64,000 nt of DNA from Pantoea sp. A4. GTDB lineage: Bacteria > Pseudomonadota > Gammaproteobacteria > Enterobacterales > Enterobacteriaceae. Shown one piece after another: positions 1 through 8,610 of this stretch. Location: NCBI RefSeq assembly GCF_000295955.2, contig NZ_ALXE01000036.1, positions 62,001 through 126,000 on the forward strand, written 5' to 3'. Made by a program: the position numbers and the translations under genes. Below the pieces are notes generated by a model, which had not been told where the DNA came from, made no database searches, and saw only the letters and a list, made by a program, of their open reading frames with translations. Each line of letters begins with the position of its first letter. Position 1 is the stretch's first letter.

Positions 1-93
1 TATATTTCTACCGGTGGTGGTGCATTCCTTGAGTTCGTGGAAGGCAAAATCCTCCCTGCTGTAGCAATGTTAGAAGAACGCGCAAAACAGTAA
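1..93 (+). CDS. pgk: Phosphoglycerate kinase, C-terminal end (partial)
   Basis: The window opens inside this gene; only the last 30 codons and a TAA stop are present. The translated tail, containing [10 protein letters not shown] and ending in LEERAKQ, matches the C-terminus of enterobacterial phosphoglycerate kinase. This glycolytic enzyme transfers phosphate from 1,3-bisphosphoglycerate to ADP in the cytoplasm. The glycine-rich part belongs to the nucleotide-binding domain. The next gene, fbaA, starts 107 bp downstream in the same direction, as in the conserved pgk-fbaA pair. Identity is secure because of both the tail sequence and the neighbour. Confidence 0.95.
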   Translation, partial: YISTGGGAFLEFVEGKILPAVAMLEERAKQ

Positions 94-200
94 TTCTGGG
101 GGGCAATGCTGTTGCATTGCCCTAAGCACTGCCCTCACGGGCATCCAATCCGATTCCTGCATGGAGCGGGAATTTACGGTAACCGAAACGGGACAAAACC

Positions 201-1280
201 ATGTCTAAAATTTTTGATTTCGTAAAACCAGGCGTTGTCACTGGCGATGACGTACAGAAAGTTTTCCAGGTCGCGAAAGAGAACAAATTCGCGCTGCCGG
301 CCGTTAACTGCATCGGTACTGATTCGGTGAACGCCGTACTGGAAGCCGCTGCTAAAGTAAAAGCGCCGGTTATTATCCAGTTCTCTAACGGTGGTGCTGC
401 GTTCTTCGCCGGTAAAGGCTTCAAATCTGACGTTCCTCAGCATGCTGCTATCCTGGGTGGTATCCTGGGTGCGCAACACGTTCACCTGATGGCGGAGCAC
501 TACGGTGTGCCAGTTATCCTGCACACTGACCACTGCGCGAAGAAACTGCTGCCGTGGATCGACGGTCTGCTGGACGCAGGTGAAGAGCACTACAAGAAAA
601 CCGGTAAGCCACTGTTCTCTTCACACATGATCGACCTGTCTGAAGAGTCACTGGAAGAGAACATCGAGATCTCAAGCAAATACCTGGCGCGCATGGCGAA
701 AATCGACATGACCCTGGAGATCGAACTGGGCTGCACCGGCGGTGAAGAAGATGGCGTAGATAACAGCCATATGGACGCTTCTGCACTGTACACCCAGCCA
801 GAAGACGTGGATTACGCTTACGTTGAGCTGAGCAAAATCAGCCCACGTTTCACCATTGCGGCCTCTTTCGGTAACGTACACGGCGTATACAAGCCAGGTA
901 ACGTGAAGCTGACGCCAACCATCCTGCGTGATTCTCAGGAATACGTGTCTAAAAAGCACAACCTGCCGCACAACTCGCTGGACTTCGTGTTCCACGGCGG
1001 TTCCGGTTCTTCTCCTGCAGAAATCGAAGAGTCAATTGGTTACGGCGTAATCAAAATGAACATCGATACCGATACCCAATGGGCAACCTGGGACGGCATC
1101 CTGCAGTATTACAAAAAGAACGAAGACTACCTGCAAGGCCAGTTGGGTAACCCAAATGGCGTAGATAGCCCGAACAAGAAATACTACGACCCACGTGTAT
1201 GGCTGCGTGCTGCGCAGGCTTCAATGGTGGTGCGTTTAGAGCAGGCATTTAAAGAACTGAATAACGTCGATACGCTGTAA
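201..1280 (+). CDS. fbaA: Class II fructose-1,6-bisphosphate aldolase
   Basis: Cleaves fructose-1,6-bisphosphate to dihydroxyacetone phosphate and glyceraldehyde-3-phosphate in glycolysis, and runs in reverse in gluconeogenesis. It is a zinc-dependent cytoplasmic dimer. The protein is 359 residues, the same length as the E. coli enzyme. HTDHC near residues 108-112 supplies the catalytic Asp and a zinc His. GNVHGVYKPGN and FVFHGGSGSS are the other metal and phosphate-binding segments of class IIA aldolases. The ATG at 201 gives the canonical MSKIFDFV start. It follows pgk and ends at a strong terminator, so pgk-fbaA probably form one transcription unit. Confidence 0.98.
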   Translation: MSKIFDFVKPGVVTGDDVQKVFQVAKENKFALPAVNCIGTDSVNAVLEAAAKVKAPVIIQFSNGGAAFFAGKGFKSDVPQHAAILGGILGAQHVHLMAEHYGVPVILHTDHCAKKLLPWIDGLLDAGEEHYKKTGKPLFSSHMIDLSEESLEENIEISSKYLARMAKIDMTLEIELGCTGGEEDGVDNSHMDASALYTQPEDVDYAYVELSKISPRFTIAASFGNVHGVYKPGNVKLTPTILRDSQEYVSKKHNLPHNSLDFVFHGGSGSSPAEIEESIGYGVIKMNIDTDTQWATWDGILQYYKKNEDYLQGQLGNPNGVDSPNKKYYDPRVWLRAAQASMVVRLEQAFKELNNVDTL

Positions 1281-1302
1281 TTTCAGCATCATGCGATATA
1301 AA

Positions 1303-1323
1303 GGCTCTGCGGAGCCTTTTTTT
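1303..1323 (+). terminator. Intrinsic terminator after fbaA
   Basis: A 5-bp stem GGCTC/GAGCC with a TGCG loop is followed by seven T residues, 22 bp after the fbaA stop. It would end the pgk-fbaA transcript and isolate the inserted cassette downstream. Confidence 0.85.
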
Positions 1324-1665
1324 ATTCCTCTGGTTTCCCCCTCACATCCGCCTTCTGCTCATCTCTTTGCTTAAGAATAGATAAAGTTTTTTTCATTGAT
1401 TTTTCATATGCATAATAGGTGTTTTTATAATTTCTGTTTTAATTCAGATGTTTGCCTGTTTTTGTTTGCATGTTTCTGGTTGGGTTTGTGTGCTTGATGC
1501 GATTGAAACATTAATTAATTTGACTATTTATCGCATGGCTGATATCACATTACGCAGTCAACGAAGTTCCTCACTGGCTCAGTACTAACCGGTTCTCACG
1601 ATCGCGTCTTTTCGACGTGCGTTTGCGCACGACTTATTCATCTGGCTGAAAATCAGGAGTTGCGT
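1324..1665 (+). promoter_or_regulatory. Long T-rich leader and promoter region of the methyltransferase/ligase cassette
   Basis: This gene-free stretch is visibly T-rich, unlike its neighbours. A possible sigma-70 promoter is TTGAAA at 1503-1508 and TATTTA at 1525-1530, with a 16-bp spacer. Downstream, a perfect 6-bp stem CGTGCG/CGCACG with a 4-nt loop lies at 1616-1631. It sits in what would be the 5' untranslated region, about 35 bp before the start codon. A good ribosome binding site AGGAG (1655-1659) precedes the ATG at 1666. I see no conserved riboswitch or operator that I can name. The promoter is a weak match and is inferred only. Confidence 0.35.
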
Positions 1666-2391
1666 ATGTCTGTTCATCAGAGAGATTTTGCAGAAAATAA
1701 CAGTGTTACCGCTGCGGAAATTGATATCAGTAAAAACATCTGGTTCCCGGAAAAATATGACACCCTCCGCAAACAGCTTATTCCGTCTTTCGATCTGCTC
1801 TACCAATCGGCGGTGAATACCCTTTTGATGTCAGTAAACCGGCCCGATCCGCGCATTATCGATCTTGGCGCAGGAACTGGATTGCTGAGTTTCCTGATCA
1901 AAGAAAAACTCCCGCAGGCGCGTATCACGCTGGCCGATCGTTCGGAGGCGATGCTGGCGGAAGCGCAAAAGCGTTTTCACGGTGTGGCAGACATTGATTT
2001 TGTCCGTTTTGATCTGCAACAGCCGCAGTTGCACGGCGAGTACGATGTGGTGGTGTCGGGTCTGGCGATCCATCACCTGAGCCATGAAGGTAAACGCAAA
2101 CTGTTTGGGGAAATTCAGGCGGCACTGGCGCCACAAGGCGTGTTTATCAACGTGGAGCAGGTGAGTGCGCCGAATGACGTGATTGAGAAGATGTACGACA
2201 TCCAGCATGAAAAGCATGTCGTGGACAGCAATACGCCACCGGCAGAGTGGCAGGCCGGACGCGAGCGTATGAAGCTGGATATCTGTGCGGAAGTTTACGA
2301 CCAGCTGACCTGGCTGCGGGAAGCAGGATTCAGTGCAGCGGATTGTCTGGCAAAATCATGGCGCTTTGCCACTTACGCGGGCTGGAAGTAG
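1666..2391 (+). CDS. Class I SAM-dependent methyltransferase of an accessory two-gene cassette
   Basis: A 241-residue class I (Rossmann-fold) methyltransferase of unknown substrate. Motif I is seen as IDLGAGTGLL near residue 64, an acidic post-I residue in ITLADRSEAM, and motif IV-like YDVVVSGLAIHHL. This order is typical of the Methyltransf_11/25 families that act on small molecules. The ATG at 1666 is chosen because AGGAG lies 6 bp upstream; an in-frame TTG at 1660 is less likely. The following adenylating enzyme starts 9 bp after the stop, so the two are surely co-transcribed. E. coli has nothing between fbaA and mscS, so this is inserted material. The substrate is probably the acid handled by the ligase or its product (inference). 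Confidence 0.8.
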   Translation: MSVHQRDFAENNSVTAAEIDISKNIWFPEKYDTLRKQLIPSFDLLYQSAVNTLLMSVNRPDPRIIDLGAGTGLLSFLIKEKLPQARITLADRSEAMLAEAQKRFHGVADIDFVRFDLQQPQLHGEYDVVVSGLAIHHLSHEGKRKLFGEIQAALAPQGVFINVEQVSAPNDVIEKMYDIQHEKHVVDSNTPPAEWQAGRERMKLDICAEVYDQLTWLREAGFSAADCLAKSWRFATYAGWK

Positions 2392-2400
2392 GAGCGCAAG

Positions 2401-3843
2401 ATGAGCTATTCCACCCACTCCTCGCTGTATGATGCCTTGCTGGCGATTGCGCTGGAACACGAGGACAAAGTCGCCATTACCTGTGTTTCTGGTGAGCAGG
2501 TGACGTATGGCGAACTGATGGCGCGTATCGACCTTGCTGCCGCTGGGCTGGCACAACAGGGGCTAAGTGCCGGACAATCCATTGCTCTGCTGCTGAGTAA
2601 CAGCATTAACTACATCGCGCTGATTATAGCCTGTGCGAAATCGGGCATTGCTTACTACCCGGTGCTGGAAAATTTCAGTGCGGATTATATTCGTCAGTCC
2701 ATTGAGGTGATTCGCCCGGCAGTGCTGGTTGTTGATGGCTCGCGCCAGATTGATCCGCAGCCGCTGGCTACTGTCGAACTGACGCAACTGTTTAGCGCGA
2801 CTGTGCCGTCAGAGCCGGTGGCAGCGGCGGTGCATACCGGTGTCTTCCGCATGCTGTGGTCTTCTGGCTCTACCGGTTTCCCTAAAGTGATTGTCTGGAA
2901 TCAGCATAAGCTGGTGCTGGAGCGTCAGCGTTGGATCCGTGGCATTGGTGCTGGCGAGAACGATGTGGTGTTCTGTCGTCACGCGCTGGATGTGGCTCAC
3001 GCAACAGACCTGCATGTATTTACCAGTTTGCTGGCGGGGGCAAAACTGATTCTGTGCTCAGGCAAGGAGAGTGACGCCGAGATCCTGCGGCTGATTCTGC
3101 ATTTCCGCCCCAGTATGATGAGTGCGCTGCCCGCACACTATCAGGCGCTGGCGGCGCTGTGTCAGGGTGAAGATCTCAGCTTTATTCGTCAGCCGTTTTG
3201 CGGCGGTAGCTACATTAATCAGCATCTGTTGCAGCAGGTTTATCAGCAGGCCGGGCTGGCGCTTAAGCAACTCTACGGTTCCACGGACTTTGGTCTGGCG
3301 ATGGTCCGTCACAGCCGTGAAGTGGCGGGCGATCTTGGCATGAGCCTGTTGCCAGGCGTGCGTGCTGAGCTGTCACCCTTGCCAGGTCTGGCACACAACT
3401 GCGGTGAGCTGGTGTTGATCTCGCCTTTTACCAGCGAGGGCTATCTGGCTAATCCGGCGGCGAATGCCAAAACCTTCCGCAACGGACGCTACTTTACCGG
3501 CGATATCGCTTCACTGCGTGACGATGGCAAATACGTGATTCTGGGGCGAGTGAATGATGTGTTGATCACCACGGAAGGGGCAAAATTCAGCGCTGAACTG
3601 GATTATGTCCTGACGGCGCTGGCGGCGGAAGCGGAGGTTTTCACCCAGGTTGCACAGCCGCAGGCGGGTGAGCAGCATCTTCGCGTGGCCATTCATGCTC
3701 AGGAAGCGGCACAGTTTGCGCAGGCGCAGCATCGGGTGGAGCAGGCACTGGCCGCGTGGAATATCAGCTATGCCATTGAATCTTTGGCGCAGGTGCCGCG
3801 TACGCCAGTCGGTAAGATCGACAAGCCAAAAATTTTCGCCTGA
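2401..3843 (+). CDS. AMP-forming acyl/aryl ligase (ANL superfamily) of the accessory cassette
   Basis: A 480-residue adenylate-forming enzyme. The ATP-binding P-loop SSGSTGFPK lies near residue 154. YGSTDFGL is the A5 motif, with Asp in place of the usual Glu. YFTGDIASLRDDGK and GRVNDVL are A7-A8, and the C-terminal catalytic lysine is in PVGKIDK (A10). The protein is slightly short for the family but complete. It would activate a carboxylic acid as the acyl-adenylate and pass it to CoA or a carrier protein. No carrier, ketosynthase or condensation gene is adjacent, so a CoA ligase or a trans-acting loading enzyme is possible. AGGAG sits 6 bp before the ATG. A strong terminator follows the stop. 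The substrate cannot be read from sequence by eye. Confidence 0.85.
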   Translation: MSYSTHSSLYDALLAIALEHEDKVAITCVSGEQVTYGELMARIDLAAAGLAQQGLSAGQSIALLLSNSINYIALIIACAKSGIAYYPVLENFSADYIRQSIEVIRPAVLVVDGSRQIDPQPLATVELTQLFSATVPSEPVAAAVHTGVFRMLWSSGSTGFPKVIVWNQHKLVLERQRWIRGIGAGENDVVFCRHALDVAHATDLHVFTSLLAGAKLILCSGKESDAEILRLILHFRPSMMSALPAHYQALAALCQGEDLSFIRQPFCGGSYINQHLLQQVYQQAGLALKQLYGSTDFGLAMVRHSREVAGDLGMSLLPGVRAELSPLPGLAHNCGELVLISPFTSEGYLANPAANAKTFRNGRYFTGDIASLRDDGKYVILGRVNDVLITTEGAKFSAELDYVLTALAAEAEVFTQVAQPQAGEQHLRVAIHAQEAAQFAQAQHRVEQALAAWNISYAIESLAQVPRTPVGKIDKPKIFA

Positions 3844-3850
3844 CCAGGCC

Positions 3851-3885
3851 ATTCTGGCGCGAATTTGCGCCAGAATGCGCTTTTT
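3851..3885 (+). terminator. Intrinsic terminator closing the methyltransferase/ligase cassette
   Basis: A perfect 10-bp stem (3851-3860 with 3867-3876) and a 6-nt loop are followed by GCGC and five T residues. It starts 7 bp after the ligase stop codon and so defines a two-gene unit separate from mscS. Confidence 0.85.
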
Positions 3886-4034
3886 CCTCCACTTAATGGC
3901 GAAAAAGTAGACGGTTTCGTCGCAAATTTGGCACATGCCCGGTTTTTTAGTTACCCTTTTGGTTTGGAGTGTCGGAGCTTCTCTGGCCGTTTTTGTTCAT
4001 TCCGCGCTGCGGAACTTAACAACAGGGTAATGAA

Positions 4035-4922
4035 ATGGAAGATTTAAATGTGGTAGACGGCATCCATAATGCCGGTGGCTGGTTAGTACGTAATCAGGCG
4101 TTGCTGCTTAGCTATGCTGTGAATATCGTTGCGGCCATCGGCATTATTGTTGTTGGCATTATCGCGGCACGTGTCATCTCGAATGGCATTAACCGCGTGA
4201 TGCGGGCGCGCAGTATTGATGTGACCGTGGCGGACTTCCTCTCCTCCATGCTGCGTTATGCCATCATCGCCTTTACGCTGATTGCCGCGCTGGGCCGGGT
4301 AGGGGTGCAGACCGCTTCGGTGATTGCGGTATTGGGTGCGGCGACATTGGCCGTTGCACTGTCGTTGCAGGGTTCACTCTCCAACCTTGCCGCAGGCGTG
4401 CTGCTGGTCACCTTCCGTCCGATCCGTACCGGTGAATATGTTGATCTGGGCGGTGTGGCCGGTACGGTGCTGAACGTGCAGATTTTCTCTACCACCATGC
4501 GTTCTTCTGACGGCAAAATTGTGGTGGTGCCGAACAGCAAGATCATCTCCGGCAATATCCTCAACTATTCCCGTGAGCCGATGCGCCGCAATGAGTTTGT
4601 GATTGGTGTGGCGTACGATGCGAACGTTGACGAAGTACTCGCGCTGCTGCGTCAGGTGGTTGAAGCCGATGCGCGCGTTATTCAGGAGAAGGGCATTCAG
4701 GTTGGCCTGAACGAAATGGCACCGTCTTCCCTCAACTTCATCGTGCGTTGCTGGAGCAACAGTGGCGATCTGCAGAACGTCTACTGGGATCTGATGAAAG
4801 ACTTCAAAAACGCGCTGGATGCGAAGGGGATCGGCATCCCTTATCCGCAGATGGATGTGCATCTGCATCAGGTCAAAGCGCCTGGCGCTGAAGTGGAAAA
4901 ACCGCTCAGCCTGAGCAAATAA
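4035..4922 (+). CDS. mscS: Small-conductance mechanosensitive channel MscS
   Basis: An inner-membrane heptameric channel that opens under membrane tension and releases solutes on hypo-osmotic shock. The protein is 295 residues (E. coli 286). Three hydrophobic segments lie at about 28-55, 65-90 and 95-125. The third contains the small-residue-rich pore helix ([17 protein letters not shown]). The cytoplasmic beta domain follows with [13 protein letters not shown] and VVVPNSKI. The C-terminus is a few residues longer than in E. coli. The fbaA-mscS neighbourhood is conserved apart from the inserted cassette. E. coli argO, normally next, is absent; the order jumps to the large orphan gene and speD. 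Confidence 0.96.
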   Translation: MEDLNVVDGIHNAGGWLVRNQALLLSYAVNIVAAIGIIVVGIIAARVISNGINRVMRARSIDVTVADFLSSMLRYAIIAFTLIAALGRVGVQTASVIAVLGAATLAVALSLQGSLSNLAAGVLLVTFRPIRTGEYVDLGGVAGTVLNVQIFSTTMRSSDGKIVVVPNSKIISGNILNYSREPMRRNEFVIGVAYDANVDEVLALLRQVVEADARVIQEKGIQVGLNEMAPSSLNFIVRCWSNSGDLQNVYWDLMKDFKNALDAKGIGIPYPQMDVHLHQVKAPGAEVEKPLSLSK

Positions 4923-4928
4923 CCGCAA

Positions 4929-4953
4929 GGGAGCCCGTCCGGCTCCCTTTTTT
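4929..4953 (+). terminator. Intrinsic terminator after mscS
   Basis: GGGAGCC pairs with GGCTCCC around a 5-nt loop and is followed by six T residues, 7 bp past the mscS stop. Confidence 0.9.
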
Positions 4954-5067
4954 ATCTTCGCTGCTCCCCCTCTCTTTTCACTCATGCTGAACTCAAAGAT
5001 AACCGTGCACACCCAGAGTGTTCGGTACAACACCCTTTGTGTCTGCATAATTTTCTCCGGGGGATTA

Positions 5068-8000
5068 ATGCCTTTTGATGTCACCGCGACAAAATTTTCC
5101 TCGCTATTCCAGCGGGTATCCGAAAATCCGTTTAGTCAGGCCGCCAGTTTCAGAAGGCAGCATGTCCGTTTTCAGCCCACGCCAGCACAGACATTGCTGA
5201 CGTTGAGCGAAATGGATGTTAAGCAACGCCATGCTGCTTATTTCAATCTCTCCAGCGATCTGCGGGTGCAAAAACAGATGAAAATGGAACTGGCAGAACG
5301 CTATTTTATTTACGATGTCGCTTATAGCGGTAGGGATCTGCTGAATTATGTCGCTGCGATCAACGGCTGGGAGAAACCCGGTAATTTGCCGGATAATTAT
5401 CGTCTGGTCGGTATACTGCACGACAGAGATAGCGAACACAGACAAGGCCATGTTTTTCCTGCGGGGAAAGTGTTTGCGCTTGAATTAAGCGATCGTCTCG
5501 GGAACCTGATCTTTTCCCGCAATTACACCCCACAAAGGGTGAATGACTCTGCTCACAGTTGGCATTTCGATATTCTGCAACAGATCCAGCGAACCGTGCC
5601 CATTTCCCTGCTGGTAAGTAAAAATCATCTGCATCTGGCGGCAGTCACGGAGCAGAGCTATAACAGCACCTCACCGCAGTTTGAAAGCGGCAGCGTGGAT
5701 TCACCGTACAGAAATGTGTTTCTGGTGAAAAAAGAGAGTGATGTTTACGATGTCGCATGGCGCGTAATGGAGCCCGAGTCATCCAGAGCTTGCTTTAGCA
5801 GCATCTGGCTCAGGCGAGCAGTAGAAAAAAAAACCGTGGGCTATCGCCAGTTTGCCACCTATCTGGCGGGAGAGGTGGCCCAGACAGTCCATAATAGCTC
5901 CACGCCTGTAACCAAAGCGGCTGCCGTCCAGGTACTTTTATCAGAGAAAATCAATGATAAGGAAGGACGGTGGTTGAACAATTTCAAAGGGTATCTCAAT
6001 CACTGGTTACAGCAGAAAACGCAGATTGCCGATGCACTGAATGTCACGATCGGCGCGACCTATTTTGAATCAATAAAGCCGAAATATCCCACCGTGCGCG
6101 GTGCTGCATACCGTACCGCTTCCATTATCAATCCGATAGCGGGTTCGTTACTGGACAGTCTGACGTACCATGAAAAAACCACGGTACAAACCTTCTGGCG
6201 GTTCTTACAACAGCGCAAAAATTTTTTTGAGCCGCAGGAAATGATGGTCGAAACGGTGCCTTCGGTACGTTTTCGCAGCGGCGCTAAACTTACCCAGCGA
6301 GATGATTTTCAGCAGGTGAGGTTTTCGCTGGCCGCCGCCAGTAACAGTAGTGTGATCAGGGAGTGTGTCAATAATCCCTCACTGCTGCGCGAAGCCTGGG
6401 ATGAATATATTGAGGCGCTATTTGCTAATGACTGGCAGCTTGCCGCCCGTACCTACGTGATGGATCTTGCGCTTGGGGCGACACTCGATCGCGTCATCGC
6501 CGGGCAGTATCCGCAATATTCGAGCCTCAATCCTTCACAGCAACAGTCATACGCACAGCAGGCTGAAGCTATTCGTGTTGGAGAGCAGAGTGGTTTTTTG
6601 CTGCAACATCACGGTGAAGAGAATACCGTCGCTGACCGATTGATCCTGATTAGCAGTGACTGGCCTCATCACTATCTCGCCTGTAGCGTCTCGATGGGAA
6701 ACAGCGTTTTTCACATCATGACGCTGACACCGGATGGCGAAAAATTTCGGGTGCCAGACAGTACCATCCCCTTTTTACAGGATTTTTTCCCCTTCAGCGG
6801 CCTGAAAAAGTTGCAAAGAATCACGGTAGCAACACCTGCGCGGGCACAACCGGTTGATGTAACAATCAGAGAAATGTTTTCCCTGGTAGAAAACAGCAAT
6901 CCGGTTGTTGCTCTGGTTGAGGCGCATAAAACCGCGCGCAAAAGTATTGCACAACAGCTGTTTAACTCAGCGGCGGAAATCGCCGCATTAAACAAAATTC
7001 GCTTTTACGATCGTCTGGCTGAAATAGCCACCGATGTGGCGCTGATTATCCCATTGACCGAGCCGTTAGCCCTGGAGGCGCTGGCGCTGGAAGGCGTGAC
7101 GAAAACCATCGTCGAAGGGGGACTGCAAATTACAGGAAAAGTCATTAACGCTGCCTCACTCGGTTTGCCGGTTGTCGCACAGTGGCAACGGTACAGCAAC
7201 GCGGCCACCCACTCCCTACAGGCCCAGCGTGAGTTTATTCAACTGACAGAGACGCTGGAGATCAACCTGCTGCTGGCTGCCCCCCATTTTCTGCCTGCTG
7301 CATCTGAAGAAACGCGCTATCGTCAGGCAAAAGCACAGGTGCGGGCTCACAGTGATATCAGTGATGATTCACCGGCCTGTCGAACGCGTCGCTCACTGTG
7401 GCCGACGTTGTGTACCGCTGCATCGGCAAAAGCCACCAAATTTGCCGAACGCTATACCACCTCAATGCGTCAGGATGTCATGGTCAAAAGCTGCTGGGAC
7501 TTCGTGATTGATATTCAACGCAAGGCGGGCATGATCACCCCACAGCAGGCATTGCAGTTACTCAAAACGCGCTCCAACAGTTTTCAGGATTTCCTGGGAA
7601 AAGATGCGTTATTGATCACCTCAACGGAGCAGATCAAATCCATTCCGCTGGGTGCCCGGCTGGGCTTTATCTCTGAAGATGCACAACATCAGGACGTGAT
7701 ACATCACGCGATGATCTACCTGAAAGAGGGGCGGGCAGCGGGGGTCAATAACCAATGGCTGACCACGCGTCACGATCTTCGTATTCCTGCGGTTGCCAGT
7801 CAGATTGATTTACATCTTGATGTGCGATGGGGAATAGCCGGGCCGTTGAATAGCGAAGGTCAGCCAGTCAAGTTGTATGCTCAGTCAATGCAGGATATCA
7901 GGCAGCCGGTGTTGAAGTCGGAGCTCCTGCACGAGCAGGAGCTACATATCGCGCCCACCAGAAGGCTGAAAGCGATAACGTTGAGTGAGAGCAGAAAATC

Positions 8001-8610
8001 TGAACTGGTGAGCGATCTCGCGGCTGGCATGTACCCCAATCATTTGACAAAAAGTTATTTTTTGCGCGGTAGTCATTCGTTGAATGCCTGGCAACACCAG
8101 ACGCTGACGGAGACATTAACGCTGGTAAAAAGCATGCCGGATATAACTTTACAGGAGGCAGCAACACTCTTTCATGGTGATGCGATGACGGTTGCTGACA
8201 GTATCGCCTTGAAAGCAGGCGATTTGCTCCAGTCCCATCAATTGACCTTTTTCAGCCCGGAAATTTACGTTGCGAGTTATTTTAAGCAGTTCGCTGAAAA
8301 AGAGGTGAAGGTTATTTATCGCCTACCGGTTGCCCGTGCTGGCAGCGTAGGAAAACTCAATGTTTTGCCGCTGCACTATACCCGAATAAAAAACCATTAT
8401 CTGGCTGCAAACCTGGATCATGCTGCCGCAGCTGCACAAGGGGTTAAGATTGAAGGTGTGATTCCACCCGGTCAGATTTTTCGTGTAGTGAACATTGAGG
8501 AACAGATACTTGCCCAGGAATTAGTGAAAGTGATTGAACTGGAGTATATGCTGCGGGAAGAGAGGATTCTTGCCCGCAGTTTTAATGGCATGGATTACAC
8601 GCCGCCATAA
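5068..8610 (+). CDS. Large orphan protein, candidate multidomain toxin (possible Cys-His enzyme block and C-terminal ADP-ribosyltransferase-like block)
   Basis: I do not recognise a named family for this 1180-residue protein. No signal peptide is visible. A hydrophobic, Ala/Leu-rich region spans about 655-712. KSCWDFV (C809) is followed 70 residues later by VIHHAMIYL (H879-H880) and GVNN, the spacing and context of papain/NlpC-like enzymes. Near the C-terminus YFLRGS (R1000), TFFSPE (S1063), VIPPGQIFRV and IELEY (E1157-x-E1159) follow the R / S / ExE order of mono-ADP-ribosyltransferase toxins, though the spacings are longer than usual. The ATG at 5068 is preferred: it has GGGGGA just upstream, while an upstream in-frame ATG at 4984 lies next to the mscS terminator. 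The gene ends 7 bp from convergent speD. No immunity, chaperone or secretion gene is adjacent. The domain calls are inference; a large secreted toxin or effector is the most economical reading. Confidence 0.6.
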   Translation: MPFDVTATKFSSLFQRVSENPFSQAASFRRQHVRFQPTPAQTLLTLSEMDVKQRHAAYFNLSSDLRVQKQMKMELAERYFIYDVAYSGRDLLNYVAAINGWEKPGNLPDNYRLVGILHDRDSEHRQGHVFPAGKVFALELSDRLGNLIFSRNYTPQRVNDSAHSWHFDILQQIQRTVPISLLVSKNHLHLAAVTEQSYNSTSPQFESGSVDSPYRNVFLVKKESDVYDVAWRVMEPESSRACFSSIWLRRAVEKKTVGYRQFATYLAGEVAQTVHNSSTPVTKAAAVQVLLSEKINDKEGRWLNNFKGYLNHWLQQKTQIADALNVTIGATYFESIKPKYPTVRGAAYRTASIINPIAGSLLDSLTYHEKTTVQTFWRFLQQRKNFFEPQEMMVETVPSVRFRSGAKLTQRDDFQQVRFSLAAASNSSVIRECVNNPSLLREAWDEYIEALFANDWQLAARTYVMDLALGATLDRVIAGQYPQYSSLNPSQQQSYAQQAEAIRVGEQSGFLLQHHGEENTVADRLILISSDWPHHYLACSVSMGNSVFHIMTLTPDGEKFRVPDSTIPFLQDFFPFSGLKKLQRITVATPARAQPVDVTIREMFSLVENSNPVVALVEAHKTARKSIAQQLFNSAAEIAALNKIRFYDRLAEIATDVALIIPLTEPLALEALALEGVTKTIVEGGLQITGKVINAASLGLPVVAQWQRYSNAATHSLQAQREFIQLTETLEINLLLAAPHFLPAASEETRYRQAKAQVRAHSDISDDSPACRTRRSLWPTLCTAASAKATKFAERYTTSMRQDVMVKSCWDFVIDIQRKAGMITPQQALQLLKTRSNSFQDFLGKDALLITSTEQIKSIPLGARLGFISEDAQHQDVIHHAMIYLKEGRAAGVNNQWLTTRHDLRIPAVASQIDLHLDVRWGIAGPLNSEGQPVKLYAQSMQDIRQPVLKSELLHEQELHIAPTRRLKAITLSESRKSELVSDLAAGMYPNHLTKSYFLRGSHSLNAWQHQTLTETLTLVKSMPDITLQEAATLFHGDAMTVADSIALKAGDLLQSHQLTFFSPEIYVASYFKQFAEKEVKVIYRLPVARAGSVGKLNVLPLHYTRIKNHYLAANLDHAAAAAQGVKIEGVIPPGQIFRVVNIEEQILAQELVKVIELEYMLREERILARSFNGMDYTPP

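Noticed and set aside
4374..5084. A 236-codon minus-strand frame across the end of mscS
   Set aside because: It runs through the mscS terminator and overlaps both mscS and the start of the next gene; no family features.
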